A DNA stretch of 64,000 bases from Candidatus Paraluminiphilus aquimaris (GTDB taxonomy: Bacteria > Pseudomonadota > Gammaproteobacteria > Pseudomonadales > Halieaceae). The notes beneath the pieces were generated by a model. It saw only the letters and a list, made by a program, of their open reading frames with translations, did not search any database and was not told the origin of the DNA. The stretch lies in contig NZ_CP036501.1 in assembly GCF_026230195.1 (NCBI RefSeq), forward strand, positions 1,426,001-1,490,000, in the 5' to 3' direction. Positions 49,462-58,874 of the stretch are shown here, one piece after another. The position numbers were made by a program, and so were the translations under genes. The number at the start of each line of letters is the position of its first letter. Position 1 is the first letter of the stretch.

Positions 49462-50600
49462 TTTGGTTTTTTTGCTGTGATAACGCGTACTAGCGCCGGA
49501 ATATGGGTCTTCTTCTCCCGAATTCCTGCGAAGCCGGCGTGCTCCAGCATGCGATATAGCTCAGATTTTTCTCTTGGGCGTCCGCTGCCCATCGCCCAAA
49601 GGTAAAATCCGAAATAGGTATGACCAATCGATTCGGCGCCACGGGTCCCTGCCATCGGTTCAGCAATAATGATCTGGCCTCCGCTTGGAAGGGCATCAAA
49701 ACAACGTGCCAATAGGCGCTCGACCGGCAGATCGTCATGATCATGTAAAATTCGAACGAGGCTAATGGTGTTGAACCCCTCTGGGAGCGTGTCGTTGAAC
49801 ATGTCGCCCGAATAAGCTCGGAGTTGCTGGCTGTGTTTGGGGGGTATTGATGCAATGACTTGAGGTAGATCGAAGACGGCCGTTTCTGAGTGGGGGAAAC
49901 GGTCTGCCGCTAAACGCGCAAACGTGCCGGTACCACCACCAACGTCGAGAAGACGTGATGTTCCCGTCAAGCTGATCGAGTCTAAAATATGATTTGCGAT
50001 GAGGTGTTGTGAGTCCGCCATCAGCTCGCTGTATCGCGCAGCGGCAGCTGGATCGTTGTGATCGCCGTCCACGTAGGGCCAGTAGCCACGTAAGGATGCG
50101 TTTTCCCTGCGCCGAAGCAGTTGAGCGGGGTCTGCCATGTCGCTGTACAGCAAATCATGGTGCCTCAGCATGCTTTGAACCCCGGGGTTTCCGTGGATAG
50201 AAGCGCCAAGCTCACCTAGCGTCCAGTGCGCATTGTCGACTTTTTGAAGCAGGTCGATCGCGACCGCCGCATTGACTAGAGTAAAAGCGGCTTCTTTTTC
50301 GAGCTCACAGTACTCAGCTATTTCATCAAGTGTGGCGATGCGATCTTTTAAACACTCCAGTAAGCCCAGCTTGTAAGATGCGCTAAGCGTTTGGGAGTAA
50401 ACAAAGCCAGCGAGAATGTGGTGTAGGTCCGTCGCGCGTTGCCGGGCAATCGATTGACTCAGGGGTAATCTTGCCGCCCACTTTTGAAAAGAAGCGCTTC
50501 TTAGTAGCCGATTTCTCCAAAGTAAGAACCGCGCGTAGCGACTTTTCGGTTTATCGCTGGTAAGCGCAAAGCCTTCACTTGTAGCCGATCGTGAGGGCAT
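49446..50600 (-). CDS. crtF: Demethylspheroidene (hydroxycarotenoid) O-methyltransferase
   Basis: A 384-residue SAM methyltransferase that methylates the 1-hydroxyl group of acyclic carotenoids toward spheroidene or spirilloxanthin. An N-terminal dimerisation region precedes the SAM motif RLLDVGGGTGTFARLAADRF near residue 216, and the late GGQIIIAEPMAGTRG stretch is typical. Its ATG overlaps the crtE stop (TAATG). The stop codon touches the distal bchC operator. With bchC downstream, this repeats the crtEF-bchC order of Rhodobacter. Confidence 0.94.
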   Translation of the reverse strand: MPSRSATSEGFALTSDKPKSRYARFLLWRNRLLRSASFQKWAARLPLSQSIARQRATDLHHILAGFVYSQTLSASYKLGLLECLKDRIATLDEIAEYCELEKEAAFTLVNAAVAIDLLQKVDNAHWTLGELGASIHGNPGVQSMLRHHDLLYSDMADPAQLLRRRENASLRGYWPYVDGDHNDPAAAARYSELMADSQHLIANHILDSISLTGTSRLLDVGGGTGTFARLAADRFPHSETAVFDLPQVIASIPPKHSQQLRAYSGDMFNDTLPEGFNTISLVRILHDHDDLPVERLLARCFDALPSGGQIIIAEPMAGTRGAESIGHTYFGFYLWAMGSGRPREKSELYRMLEHAGFAGIREKKTHIPALVRVITAKKPNVIFC

Positions 50601-51478
50601 TAGGCGGCCACTTGACCGAGCTTTTCGGGAATAAATCGACTCGATTGTGCGCGAACCAGTTTATACAGCATATTCTGACCGGCACAGGAGGGCATGCTGT
50701 CGAGGCCGGATTCAAGGCAGTCTTTTAAGCGACTGACGGCGCCTTCAAGGCCCAGCTCACGCACAGCACTGGGTCGGTCAAGTTTTACATCGATACCAAC
50801 TGGTTTTCCTAATGTTTCAGGGTCAGATACGGCGTCTTTTATATCGTCGGCGATTTGATACGCTTCACCAATACTTGCGCCTAGGTTTACCCAAGGGCCA
50901 GGGTCTACACCTGCTGAAGCTGCACCGGCGCAGGTGGCTGCCACGAACAAAGCGCCGGTTTTTGCGCGGTGGTATCGCGCAAGATCGACTCGTTGCTCGC
51001 ACTCCCATGCCTGACCGGCACAAATGCCGTGCGGAGCGCCAACGCCTCTTGCAACAATGGTTGTGACAAGCGGTACTCGTTCGATTCGTACTGCGTGCAC
51101 TGCGTGCGCCGCAAGTGTTTGAAATGCAGCGACGATGAGTGCGTCTCCAGTCAGGACCGCAATGCGTTCGCCAAACTTAGCGTGTACCGAGGGCTTTCCT
51201 CGTCGTTGAGTCGCGTCGTCAAAGCAGGGAAGGTCGTCGTGTACTAGCGATGCACAATGTAAAAGCTCAACGGCAGTAGCTGCCGCGCTTGCCAGTCCGA
51301 CATCGCTGGAATTGTTGGCTAGCGCTACAGCTTTACATAGCTGTGGCCTCACGCGCGCGCCACCCGGGAATACGGCGTAGTTCAGGGCCTGAGCCAGTAG
51401 TGGAGGGCATTGAGCTGTGGCGTGCTCGGCCATTGCGTCTTCGATGTGCTGCTCGCAATCAAGTAATGAGCTGTCCAT
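50600..51478 (-). CDS. crtE: Geranylgeranyl diphosphate synthase
   Basis: A 292-residue trans-prenyltransferase making GGPP for carotenoids and the bacteriochlorophyll tail. The first aspartate-rich motif HDDLPCFDDATQRRGKPS is near residue 77, and the second, QIADDIKDA, near residue 214. Its promoter is a tandem PpsR operator region shared with the divergent crtC. It heads the crtEF-bchCXYZ-pufQLMCBA superoperon. Confidence 0.95.
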   Translation of the reverse strand: MDSSLLDCEQHIEDAMAEHATAQCPPLLAQALNYAVFPGGARVRPQLCKAVALANNSSDVGLASAAATAVELLHCASLVHDDLPCFDDATQRRGKPSVHAKFGERIAVLTGDALIVAAFQTLAAHAVHAVRIERVPLVTTIVARGVGAPHGICAGQAWECEQRVDLARYHRAKTGALFVAATCAGAASAGVDPGPWVNLGASIGEAYQIADDIKDAVSDPETLGKPVGIDVKLDRPSAVRELGLEGAVSRLKDCLESGLDSMPSCAGQNMLYKLVRAQSSRFIPEKLGQVAA

Positions 51479-51499
51479 GGCCGCTACCTCGCGTGTTAG

Positions 51500-51543
51500 T
51501 GTTATTTTAATTGTACATTTATAACTGTCTATATTAATTTACA
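51500..51543. promoter_or_regulatory. Tandem PpsR/CrtJ operators between crtE and crtC
   Basis: TGTTATTTTAATTGTACA (51500-51517) and TGTCTATATTAATTTACA (51526-51543) are both perfect TGT-N12-ACA sites, 8 bp apart. For crtE (minus), TAGACA (51531-51526) and TAAAAT (51509-51504) give a -35/-10 with a 16-bp spacer, the same geometry as at bchC. The region also lies about 50 bp before crtC, so one operator pair may control both directions. Confidence 0.8.
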
Positions 51544-51592
51544 CATTACGCCGATCTTGCAGGCCCTGCAAGCGAAGAGCGAGAGATAACTA

Positions 51593-52597
51593 ATGAAGCA
51601 AGGGTTGTTAGCGCACAGGGAAGGTTTGGGTTTCGATTCTCCCGTTGGGAAAAATGGCTACCGGTGGTGGTATGTCGACGGCTTCAGTGACTGTGGTCGC
51701 CATGGTGTTACGCTCATCTTCTTTATTGGTACCGTGTTTTCGCCTTTTTATGCCGCTGCGAGAAAGCGGGGAGAGGCTGACCCGCGCGAATTCGTCTGCG
51801 TAAATGCCGTATTTTATGAGCCGAGGCGCAAGTACTGGGCCATGACCGAGCGTCGCCTTCGCGACTTGGCGGTGTCCCCGAATACCCTCGCTATTGGGCC
51901 GTCTTCAATGTCATTCGATGGCCGCTACTTGCAGGTTGCTTTGGATGAGCGTTCGGCACCGATGCGTCGTCCTATTAGAGGGACTGTGCGCGTCGACCTC
52001 CAGCACAGGACAGAGACGTGCTTCGGCTTACATTCAGAGGGGCAACACAGATGGTGGCCCATTGCGCCGGCAACCAAGGTTGAGGTAACGCTTGATGCGC
52101 CTGAACTCAGCTGGTCGGGTCGGGCTTATATGGATACGAACGGTGGGACGGTACCGTTAGAGCAGACTTTTAGCGACTGGCACTGGTCCAGGTCCGACTT
52201 GGGAGAAAACTGTCGTGTTGTTTACGAGGCACATGCCCGCGACGGTGAGAGTTGTTTGCTCAGTTTGTTTGGTAATGGCGAGGCCGGGATGGCATCTGAG
52301 CATTCAGCGCCTCGACGCGATCTTTCTACAGGCCCCCTCTGGCGCGTTAAGCGACCAGCGCGAAGTCATCAGGGCTTCACAGTGCAGAAAACACTTGAAG
52401 ACACACCTTTTTACACGCGCAGTCATCTTCATGATGCGTTAGGCAATAGTGTGATGCATGAAAGTTTAGACTTGGACCGCTTCGCCTCACCTTGGGTGCA
52501 GCGCTTGTTACCCTTCAGGATGCGCAAGATATTGTACGGTTTTCCCTTAACGGGCGATTCGCGCGTTACGATCCCGTTCTCTAAGGGTCTCAAATAG
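51593..52597 (+). CDS. crtC: Hydroxyneurosporene synthase (carotenoid 1,2-hydratase)
   Basis: A 334-residue cofactor-independent hydratase adding water to the psi end groups of acyclic carotenoids. Family traits are the N-terminal WWYVDGFSDCGRHGVTLIFF region (residues about 22-41), CVNAVFYEPRRKYWAMTERR near residue 65 and the C-terminal SPWVQRLLPFRMRKI. The 3' end overlaps crtB tail-to-tail by 51 bp. An AGAG ribosome-like sequence precedes the ATG. Confidence 0.94.
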   Translation: MKQGLLAHREGLGFDSPVGKNGYRWWYVDGFSDCGRHGVTLIFFIGTVFSPFYAAARKRGEADPREFVCVNAVFYEPRRKYWAMTERRLRDLAVSPNTLAIGPSSMSFDGRYLQVALDERSAPMRRPIRGTVRVDLQHRTETCFGLHSEGQHRWWPIAPATKVEVTLDAPELSWSGRAYMDTNGGTVPLEQTFSDWHWSRSDLGENCRVVYEAHARDGESCLLSLFGNGEAGMASEHSAPRRDLSTGPLWRVKRPARSHQGFTVQKTLEDTPFYTRSHLHDALGNSVMHESLDLDRFASPWVQRLLPFRMRKILYGFPLTGDSRVTIPFSKGLK

Positions 52598-53593
52598 ATC
52601 GAGCATCCAGAGTGTTCGAACCTTAAAAGGATCCGATTTTACGTGTGGAGCACCCACCCCTGTTTCTACGACTGAATCAATCAGGAACTGATTGTGTGGG
52701 AGTGCGGGGGTGTCCATGCCTTCGCTGCGAGGTTGTTTAAAGGCAATCGCGGTAGAGAGTAGGCTGAACTTTTTGCTCGTTGCAACGATCGCACGCTCGT
52801 CAACGGAGTTGTAACCGATCTCGCCGACTTTTTCTCCGATAGCAGCATAAAGCTTGCGCGCGGCTCGAATACCGGGTTGGTATTTGCGCGGTAATTGCGC
52901 GATGCCGTTGTCTGCGCGGTGATATAGCCATTGCGCCCGTTCGAGAAGGCGTTTTGTGACAACGCCAACACCTTCGCTAAACTGCGGCACCGTAAGCAGC
53001 TCTTCTGGATTCACGCCTTCGGCAGTTAGCTCATCCAAAGGCAGGTAAATTCTTCCCAGGCGCGCGTCCTCACCTACATCTCTTGCAATGTTTGTGAGTT
53101 GCATAGCTGTGCCAAGATCCGCTGCACGTGCAAGGGTTTTGGGGTCGCGTACGCCCATAAGGACCGACATCATGACGCCAACCGCACCTGCAACGCGTGC
53201 GCTGTAGTCGTATACATCATCTATTGAGTGATAGATTTTGCCTTCTGCGTCCCAGGCAAAGCCTTCTAGGAGCGCATTTAAAAGACCACGCGGCATATGG
53301 TAGGTGTGCACAATTTGGGTCAGTACTCGATCAGTGTGCCGATATTCAGGCTTTCCCTGATAAATTTTATCGAGCCGCTCATGCAGAAGCGCAAGAGCTG
53401 CTTTTGGGTCGTCGCCCTCGTCGACAAGGTCGTCGGCTTCTCGGCAAAAAGCATAGAGCCCGCAGGCCGCATGCTGCATGACTGACGGCAGTAGGTGAGA
53501 GGCAAAATAAAAGGAGCGCGAGCCATTAGACAGCTGCTGCTTGCAAAGGCCCATATCCGTGCTGGGCGTCGGTAGGAAGGCGTTAACTGACAT
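52547..53593 (-). CDS. crtB: Phytoene synthase
   Basis: A 348-residue squalene/phytoene synthase-type enzyme that condenses two GGPP to phytoene. Conserved motifs: GSRSFYFASHLLP near residue 24, YAFCREADDLVDE (first Asp-rich) near residue 47, YSARVAGAVGVMM near residue 129 and TNIARDVGEDARLGRIYLP near residue 166. It overlaps crtI by 11 bp upstream and the 3' end of crtC by 51 bp. Confidence 0.96.
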   Translation of the reverse strand: MSVNAFLPTPSTDMGLCKQQLSNGSRSFYFASHLLPSVMQHAACGLYAFCREADDLVDEGDDPKAALALLHERLDKIYQGKPEYRHTDRVLTQIVHTYHMPRGLLNALLEGFAWDAEGKIYHSIDDVYDYSARVAGAVGVMMSVLMGVRDPKTLARAADLGTAMQLTNIARDVGEDARLGRIYLPLDELTAEGVNPEELLTVPQFSEGVGVVTKRLLERAQWLYHRADNGIAQLPRKYQPGIRAARKLYAAIGEKVGEIGYNSVDERAIVATSKKFSLLSTAIAFKQPRSEGMDTPALPHNQFLIDSVVETGVGAPHVKSDPFKVRTLWMLDLFETLRERDRNARIAR

Positions 53594-55109
53594 GACTAAC
53601 CGCGGGAATCAGATTGTCGATCACTTTGGCCGATGACAACACAGCGGGCATACCCGCGCCGGGGTGGGTGCCAGCGCCCACAAGATAAAGCCCGTCAACC
53701 TCTTCGCTTTTGTTGTGAGGTCTGAAGTAAGCGCTTTGGGTAATTCGAGGCTCGAGTGAAAAGCCTGCGCCTTTGACGGAGTTGAGTCTGTTTTGAAAGT
53801 CCAATGGTGTCAGCATTAGCGATGTCGCGAGGTTTTCGCTAAGTCCTGGAAGACCCGTTTCTTCGAGTCGCTCCTCGACCGCTTTTCTGAAGGTTTCAGC
53901 GTGCGTAGTCCAGTCGGTACCGGAGTCGAGATGCGGGACGGGAACGAGAGCGTAAAAAGCATCGCAACCCTCGGGCGCCATGGAGGGGTCCGTGGCGGTC
54001 GGTCGATGCAAATAGAGGCTGAAATCATCCGTTGGTTTCTTATGCTTAAAGATGTCGGTGAGCAGACTCTTATATCGTGGTCCGAGGATTATCGAGTGGT
54101 GCGGAATATCGGGATACTGTTTCTTGGTGCCGAAATACCAGACAAAAAGGCCGTTTGAGTAGTGAGCCTTGTCGATTCGGCGCTCTGTCCATTTACGTTT
54201 GACGGTCTCTGAGAGCAGGTGCTTGTAGGTCCATGCAGAGTCTGCGTTCGATATAACGAGATTAGCTGCAATGTGCTCGCCCGATTTGAGTCTGACCCCG
54301 GTAACCTTGCCGCCTGCGGTAGTAATTTGATCGACTTCGGTGTTGACGCGAATGTCCGTTCCCTGGCCTTTGATGAGATTTCCCATGGCCTCAACGATTC
54401 GGCCGGTTCCGCCCATGGCTGACCAGACACCGCCGGTAACCTCGAGGTGCGAAATCAATGAATATAAACTGCTTGCCGTAAAGGGGTTTCCGCCAATTAG
54501 CAGGGGGTGAAAACTAACGGCCTGTCGGAGCTGCTCATTTTTGATGTATTTGGACACTAAGGTATAAACGCTTTGATCTCCCCTTAATCGAACGAGATCG
54601 GGGGCGAAACGCATAAGTTGTGCGAGCGTGCTAAAGGGTTTGTCCAGTAAGTCGAATCCTACTTTGTGGCGCGCTTCGCTCGCCTTGAGATATCGCTCAT
54701 ACCCCCGCGCGTCATCGGGGTTGTATTCTCGGATCTGTCTGAGGTTTTCTGACTTTTCATTTGAGTAGTCGAAAATACGTCCGTCATCAAAACGAATCCG
54801 ATAAAAGGGATTCATGAGTCGTAGATCGACATCACTGCTCATGGTTTTGCCGCAGAGCGCCCATAATTCCTCGAACAGCTCGGGGACGGTGACGATAGTG
54901 GGTCCCCCATCAAAGGTGAAGCCATCCTGTCGATAGGTGTATCCGCGGCCACCTAAAGCATCGAGCTTCTCCAGAAGCGTGACATGGTAGCCTTTCGCTG
55001 CGAGGCGGATTGCTGCGGCTAATCCACCAAAGCCACTGCCAATAACAATGGCGCGCTCATTGGGGTTGGCATGATGGAGCTTGTCGAAGTCCGGATGCGC
55101 TGTGTTCAT
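53583..55109 (-). CDS. crtI: Phytoene desaturase
   Basis: A 508-residue FAD-dependent desaturase converting phytoene to neurosporene or lycopene. The dinucleotide-binding motif AIVIGSGFGGLAAAIRLAAKG starts near residue 20 (read in part), LGGRGYTYRQDGFTFDGGP follows, and the C-terminal signature GLYLVGAGTHPGAGMPAVL is near residue 475. A PpsR-type palindrome lies only 19 bp before the ATG. It is first in a crtI-crtB operon. Confidence 0.96.
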   Translation of the reverse strand: MNTAHPDFDKLHHANPNERAIVIGSGFGGLAAAIRLAAKGYHVTLLEKLDALGGRGYTYRQDGFTFDGGPTIVTVPELFEELWALCGKTMSSDVDLRLMNPFYRIRFDDGRIFDYSNEKSENLRQIREYNPDDARGYERYLKASEARHKVGFDLLDKPFSTLAQLMRFAPDLVRLRGDQSVYTLVSKYIKNEQLRQAVSFHPLLIGGNPFTASSLYSLISHLEVTGGVWSAMGGTGRIVEAMGNLIKGQGTDIRVNTEVDQITTAGGKVTGVRLKSGEHIAANLVISNADSAWTYKHLLSETVKRKWTERRIDKAHYSNGLFVWYFGTKKQYPDIPHHSIILGPRYKSLLTDIFKHKKPTDDFSLYLHRPTATDPSMAPEGCDAFYALVPVPHLDSGTDWTTHAETFRKAVEERLEETGLPGLSENLATSLMLTPLDFQNRLNSVKGAGFSLEPRITQSAYFRPHNKSEEVDGLYLVGAGTHPGAGMPAVLSSAKVIDNLIPAVSHVS

Positions 55110-55127
55110 TATTAGTTACGCCAATCA

Positions 55128-55145
55128 TGTCCATTTATTTGGACA
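55128..55145 (-). promoter_or_regulatory. PpsR/CrtJ operator before crtI
   Basis: TGTCCATTTATTTGGACA is a perfect TGT-N12-ACA site and its arms are fully self-complementary for six bases (TGTCCA/TGGACA). A second, one-mismatch site TGT-N12-ACG lies at 55103-55120, 7 bp away, overlapping the crtI start codon. No convincing -35/-10 pair was seen. Confidence 0.6.
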
Positions 55146-55176
55146 GTCTACCACCGGATTTCATATTGCACACCCG

Positions 55177-56040
55177 TTAATTGAAGCGATCAGAAAGCCG
55201 CATAAATTCGGCAAATACGCGCTCTGGAGCTGCTTCGTGTACGAGATGTCCCGCATTGTGAAGGGTTATGGCCGATGCGCTTGGGATAAGTCGCTTAACG
55301 CGGTGCGCCCGCAGGGCGGGAACAATATGATCCTTATCACAGCCAATGAGATGAATTGGGGTCCTAAGCGTGGGAAGATCCTTGGCAAGTTGGCCTAACT
55401 CCCATCCCCCCATCATCCTGAGTGCGCCCTCGATATGGGATTGTTGTGAAATAAGGAATGAGTAACGAGCGATCATAGGCTCTGATATTTCAGCACCTGT
55501 GTCTCGAAGGGCCCTTCTGACATCTGCCGTACCTGTGCCACGCCGAGCGAGAAAGCCAGTTATTGAGTCCGATCGACTCAAGAATCGGGCTGTTTTCAGC
55601 ATGATGGGCTCAATGAAGGCGCCAAAGGGGAGTAGGGCGCCGTTTATCGAAAGTAATGCAGCGGGTGATGCGCGAGTATCCAAACACATTCGAATGGCGA
55701 CGGCGGCGCCGGCAGAGTGCCCGATAATAAACCGGGGTTCGGTCTGAAGGGACTCACACAGACTTTGGACGGCCATGGCCATCGCGGGCAATAGATGTTC
55801 CCGCTCAGGAAGCGCCGTTGTTAATCCATGGCCGGGCAGGTCGACCAATACGCAGGTGTAGTGATCGCTCAGTGCCATCGCTAAATCGGCCATAGAGTGT
55901 GTTGAGGCACCGGTGCCGTGGAGCAATAGCACCGGTGGTCCCGAGCCGATGATTTGGACGTGCCAGCGAATGCCCTCGCGTTCAATCAGTTGGCTCGCGT
56001 GCCTAAGCGGCCAGTCGGATGGCATATCGGAGAGCTGCAA
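55177..56040 (-). CDS. bchO: BchO, alpha/beta hydrolase of the magnesium chelatase operon
   Basis: A 287-residue alpha/beta hydrolase. The oxyanion region LLLHGTGASTHSM is near residue 37, the nucleophile elbow GHSAGAAVAIRM near residue 108 and the C-terminal histidine in NAGHLVHEAAPE near residue 267. Its place directly after bchD (11-bp gap) is the classic bchI-bchD-bchO order. The biochemical role of BchO in magnesium chelation is still unclear; no substrate is proposed here. Confidence 0.93.
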   Translation of the reverse strand: MQLSDMPSDWPLRHASQLIEREGIRWHVQIIGSGPPVLLLHGTGASTHSMADLAMALSDHYTCVLVDLPGHGLTTALPEREHLLPAMAMAVQSLCESLQTEPRFIIGHSAGAAVAIRMCLDTRASPAALLSINGALLPFGAFIEPIMLKTARFLSRSDSITGFLARRGTGTADVRRALRDTGAEISEPMIARYSFLISQQSHIEGALRMMGGWELGQLAKDLPTLRTPIHLIGCDKDHIVPALRAHRVKRLIPSASAITLHNAGHLVHEAAPERVFAEFMRLSDRFN

Positions 56041-56051
56041 GTGACGCTGCC

Positions 56052-57845
56052 TTAGCTAAGTGCTCGCACAGAGTCATTGATTGACTCAGCCGAAGCGTTG
56101 GGGAGCGGTAAATAGGTAGCATCCATTGCATTCGCTAGCTCGCGAGCTCTGGGGCTCGGTCGTGCAGCCGTGTCAACGAGTATGCCGCGATAGTCTGCGC
56201 AGGCAATCACCTTTGCGGCCTTCATGGCATCCTCGGTCCCGGCGCTACGGCTTTTCGTCCCGTCTCTAGCTACGTTTGCCGCACCATCGGTCAGTAAAAT
56301 AAAGCTCGGTGTGGCACCTGTAGTTGCTGTGGCAACCGCTAGGTCGTGCATGGCTTGAAGTGCGGCACCCATGGGTGTTCCGCCGCCACCCGGTAGTTGC
56401 GCTAATGTCCGTTTTGCTCTGACTAGCGATCTTGTGGGGGGGAGAAGTAGCTCAGCGCTCTCGCCTTTAAAGGCAATAAGTGCAACCTCTGTGCGATGTG
56501 AATAACAGTCGGCCAATATAAGCTCAATCGCGCCTTTAGCTTCCGCCATTCGCTGGTAAGCACTGCTACCCGATGCGTCAACGACAAAGATCATCACGCT
56601 GGATTTGCGCTGCTCGAAACGCTTTACACGAATGTCCGATGCTTCGATGTATAACCCGCGTTTTGTCTGCCCGGCATCATCCCACCGCGCGCGTGCGCGT
56701 TGAAAGGGAGCGGCTGTTCTGAGTGTCGCAGGAATATCAATCCGGTGGCCTCGCTTGATATCGCCGCGGCGAACTCCCACGGGCCTACCACGCTGCTTAT
56801 CCTGTGACAGGTGTCCTGCATTGCCCGCTTTGTTTTGTCTCTGTCGGCTCCGCTCAGCTCGACTTAGTAACATCGCAAGGAGGTCAGTCGGAAGCGCTGC
56901 CATCGCAGCTTGCACTAATTCTTCGGTATTGCTCTGAGGTTCTGAAGACGGTTGGGGTGGTTCGCTCTCGTCGGTGTCCTCTGGTTGCTGCTCAGCCTCT
57001 GGCGGCTCAGGTTCGTGTTGCTGCGGTATCTGAGTTGCTCGAGGCAGCAGGACCAGACGAATCACGGGCCCAATAACGTGTTCATGGGTTTCGGGTAACC
57101 CAAGCAGGAGCGCGACGCTCTTGCAGGTCTGTGCGGCAAAGAGAAGCGGTCTCGTCGAATGAACCCCCAAAGAGGCTGCGAGCTCTGCAAGTAGCTTGAC
57201 TGTTGAGTCCGCCAATTTGTAGTGCCGGAGTTTGTCTCGAGCTTCGACAATACAGCTTGGTGTGAATTCGGTGTCCTCGACGCCATGAATCGAGATTGCC
57301 TCGAGTTGGATGTTGAGTGCCAAGCGTTCTATGAGTACTTCGGGGGGCGCTTCCTCTTCGATGCCCTCGTCCATTGCAATAACGGTAATCGCTGCATCGG
57401 AGGTATGGTTTATGCCATCTCTAGCTACGTTGACTTGCCCCGAGTCAAGCGCGGCACACCAGTGCCCTGCATACTCGCTTGGTAGTCTTTCCGCCATGGG
57501 CAGAATAATGGTTCTGTTGTGGCATTCAGCCAGGACACCGGTTGAGGAAACGGGCTTGCCAAGGCGCATACTCTGCGTGATATCCATTCCGCCCAATAAG
57601 CGATCTGTGGGTGTGTTTGCTGGTATTTTTCTTAAGGGTGATTGCTGAAGATCCTCTAGCATCTGAAGCCAGAAGTCTCGTACCGGCCCTGGCTGCGCAG
57701 ATAATCGGACACCGCCACACCGGTGGCCAAGCACGGCAACGACCGCTGCGGCTAGCTGTGCGTCCCGCCAAAGACTCGAGACTTCGAGCTCAGGGGAGGA
57801 CGGTTGCGATGGTGCGCTCGACGCGAGCATCAGCACTAGACTCAT
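56052..57845 (-). CDS. bchD: Magnesium chelatase subunit D
   Basis: A 597-residue protein with a degenerate AAA+ domain lacking a Walker A, an acidic proline-rich linker (about residues 275-310), and a C-terminal integrin I domain. The MIDAS motif VDASGSSAYQRM is near residue 424. It forms the two-ring motor with BchI to drive BchH. The frame overlaps the bchI end by 56 bp; an in-frame ATG at 57830 would shorten this to 41 bp. Confidence 0.95.
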   Translation of the reverse strand: MSLVLMLASSAPSQPSSPELEVSSLWRDAQLAAAVVAVLGHRCGGVRLSAQPGPVRDFWLQMLEDLQQSPLRKIPANTPTDRLLGGMDITQSMRLGKPVSSTGVLAECHNRTIILPMAERLPSEYAGHWCAALDSGQVNVARDGINHTSDAAITVIAMDEGIEEEAPPEVLIERLALNIQLEAISIHGVEDTEFTPSCIVEARDKLRHYKLADSTVKLLAELAASLGVHSTRPLLFAAQTCKSVALLLGLPETHEHVIGPVIRLVLLPRATQIPQQHEPEPPEAEQQPEDTDESEPPQPSSEPQSNTEELVQAAMAALPTDLLAMLLSRAERSRQRQNKAGNAGHLSQDKQRGRPVGVRRGDIKRGHRIDIPATLRTAAPFQRARARWDDAGQTKRGLYIEASDIRVKRFEQRKSSVMIFVVDASGSSAYQRMAEAKGAIELILADCYSHRTEVALIAFKGESAELLLPPTRSLVRAKRTLAQLPGGGGTPMGAALQAMHDLAVATATTGATPSFILLTDGAANVARDGTKSRSAGTEDAMKAAKVIACADYRGILVDTAARPSPRARELANAMDATYLPLPNASAESINDSVRALS

Positions 57846-58806
57846 CCATGGGGTCGCGTCTTAAGCGGTGGCGAAGCACGAATAAGGCGACATGTTTTAG
57901 GTGCTCTAGTGAGGCGGTGTTCTCGCCTTCCAAAGCGGCGAGGGCGCGAGCACTTCTGATGAGCGTGAGCTCGCCACGCAGTCCATCAGTTCCCAGCGCC
58001 AAACAAAGCTCAGCTGCCTTTTCGAGTACCTCGGCCGGTATATCAACCGTTTCGACCACTTCTCGGGCGGCATCAATTTTTCGGCGAAGTGCACCTTCTT
58101 TTCGTGAGAATCGTTTGCTGAAGCCTTCAGGGTCAAGGTCAAACGCGTCGCGCATCTTTATAATTTCTACACGGGTGGGTATATCTCGTGGCGTTCTCAC
58201 ATCGAGGGATAAACCGAACCGGTCTAGTAGCTGTGGCCGTAATTCGCCTTCCTCGGGGTTACCGCTCCCCACCAGAACGAATCGCGCAGGGTGCCGAATG
58301 CTCAGGCCTTCTCGTTCCACAACGTTGGTGCCGGAGGCGGCAACATCAAGCAGTGCATCGACAATGTGATCCTCGAGTAAATTCACTTCATCAATGTACA
58401 AAAAGCCTCTATTGGCAGCGGCAAGAAGACCGGGTTGAAAGGCCTTTTCTCCATTGTGAATGGCTTTTTCGATATCCAGAGCGCCCAGTACGCGGTCTTC
58501 TGTGGCGCCCAATGGAAGATCTACGACGGGAATCGGGATTTTGTGAGTCTTGGACTTTGTGACGTCCTGACATTTAGGACATGAATTTTTGACTGACGCG
58601 TCAGGCGAACATTGGTAAGGACAATCTTTGACTGCGGTTATCTTGGGAAGCAACTGGGCAAGGGCGCGAATCGTGGTTGATTTTCCAGTGCCGCGCTCTC
58701 CAAATACCAGCACGCCGCCAATGCCTGGGTCCACCGCTGCAATGGCGAGCGCAAGCTTCATATCATCCTGCCCGACGATCGCCGTGAAGGGATACGCTAC
58801 AGTCAT
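57790..58806 (-). CDS. bchI: Magnesium chelatase subunit I
   Basis: A 338-residue AAA+ ATPase. Walker A is GERGTGKSTTIRAL near residue 35, Walker B GFLYIDEVNLL near residue 135, and sensor/arginine-finger segments such as GSGNPEEGELRPQLLDRFGL follow near residue 177. The ATG at 58806 has a GGGGGA ribosome site; a longer frame to 58839 is less likely. It heads the bchI-bchD-bchO operon, with PpsR-type sites upstream. Confidence 0.97.
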   Translation of the reverse strand: MTVAYPFTAIVGQDDMKLALAIAAVDPGIGGVLVFGERGTGKSTTIRALAQLLPKITAVKDCPYQCSPDASVKNSCPKCQDVTKSKTHKIPIPVVDLPLGATEDRVLGALDIEKAIHNGEKAFQPGLLAAANRGFLYIDEVNLLEDHIVDALLDVAASGTNVVEREGLSIRHPARFVLVGSGNPEEGELRPQLLDRFGLSLDVRTPRDIPTRVEIIKMRDAFDLDPEGFSKRFSRKEGALRRKIDAAREVVETVDIPAEVLEKAAELCLALGTDGLRGELTLIRSARALAALEGENTASLEHLKHVALFVLRHRLRRDPMDESSADARVERTIATVLP

Positions 58807-58874
58807 GACAAGTCCCCCAACTTGAGCCCGTTTGTACACAGGCGTCTCGGCCTATTCTTGGTTAGCCGTATTAG

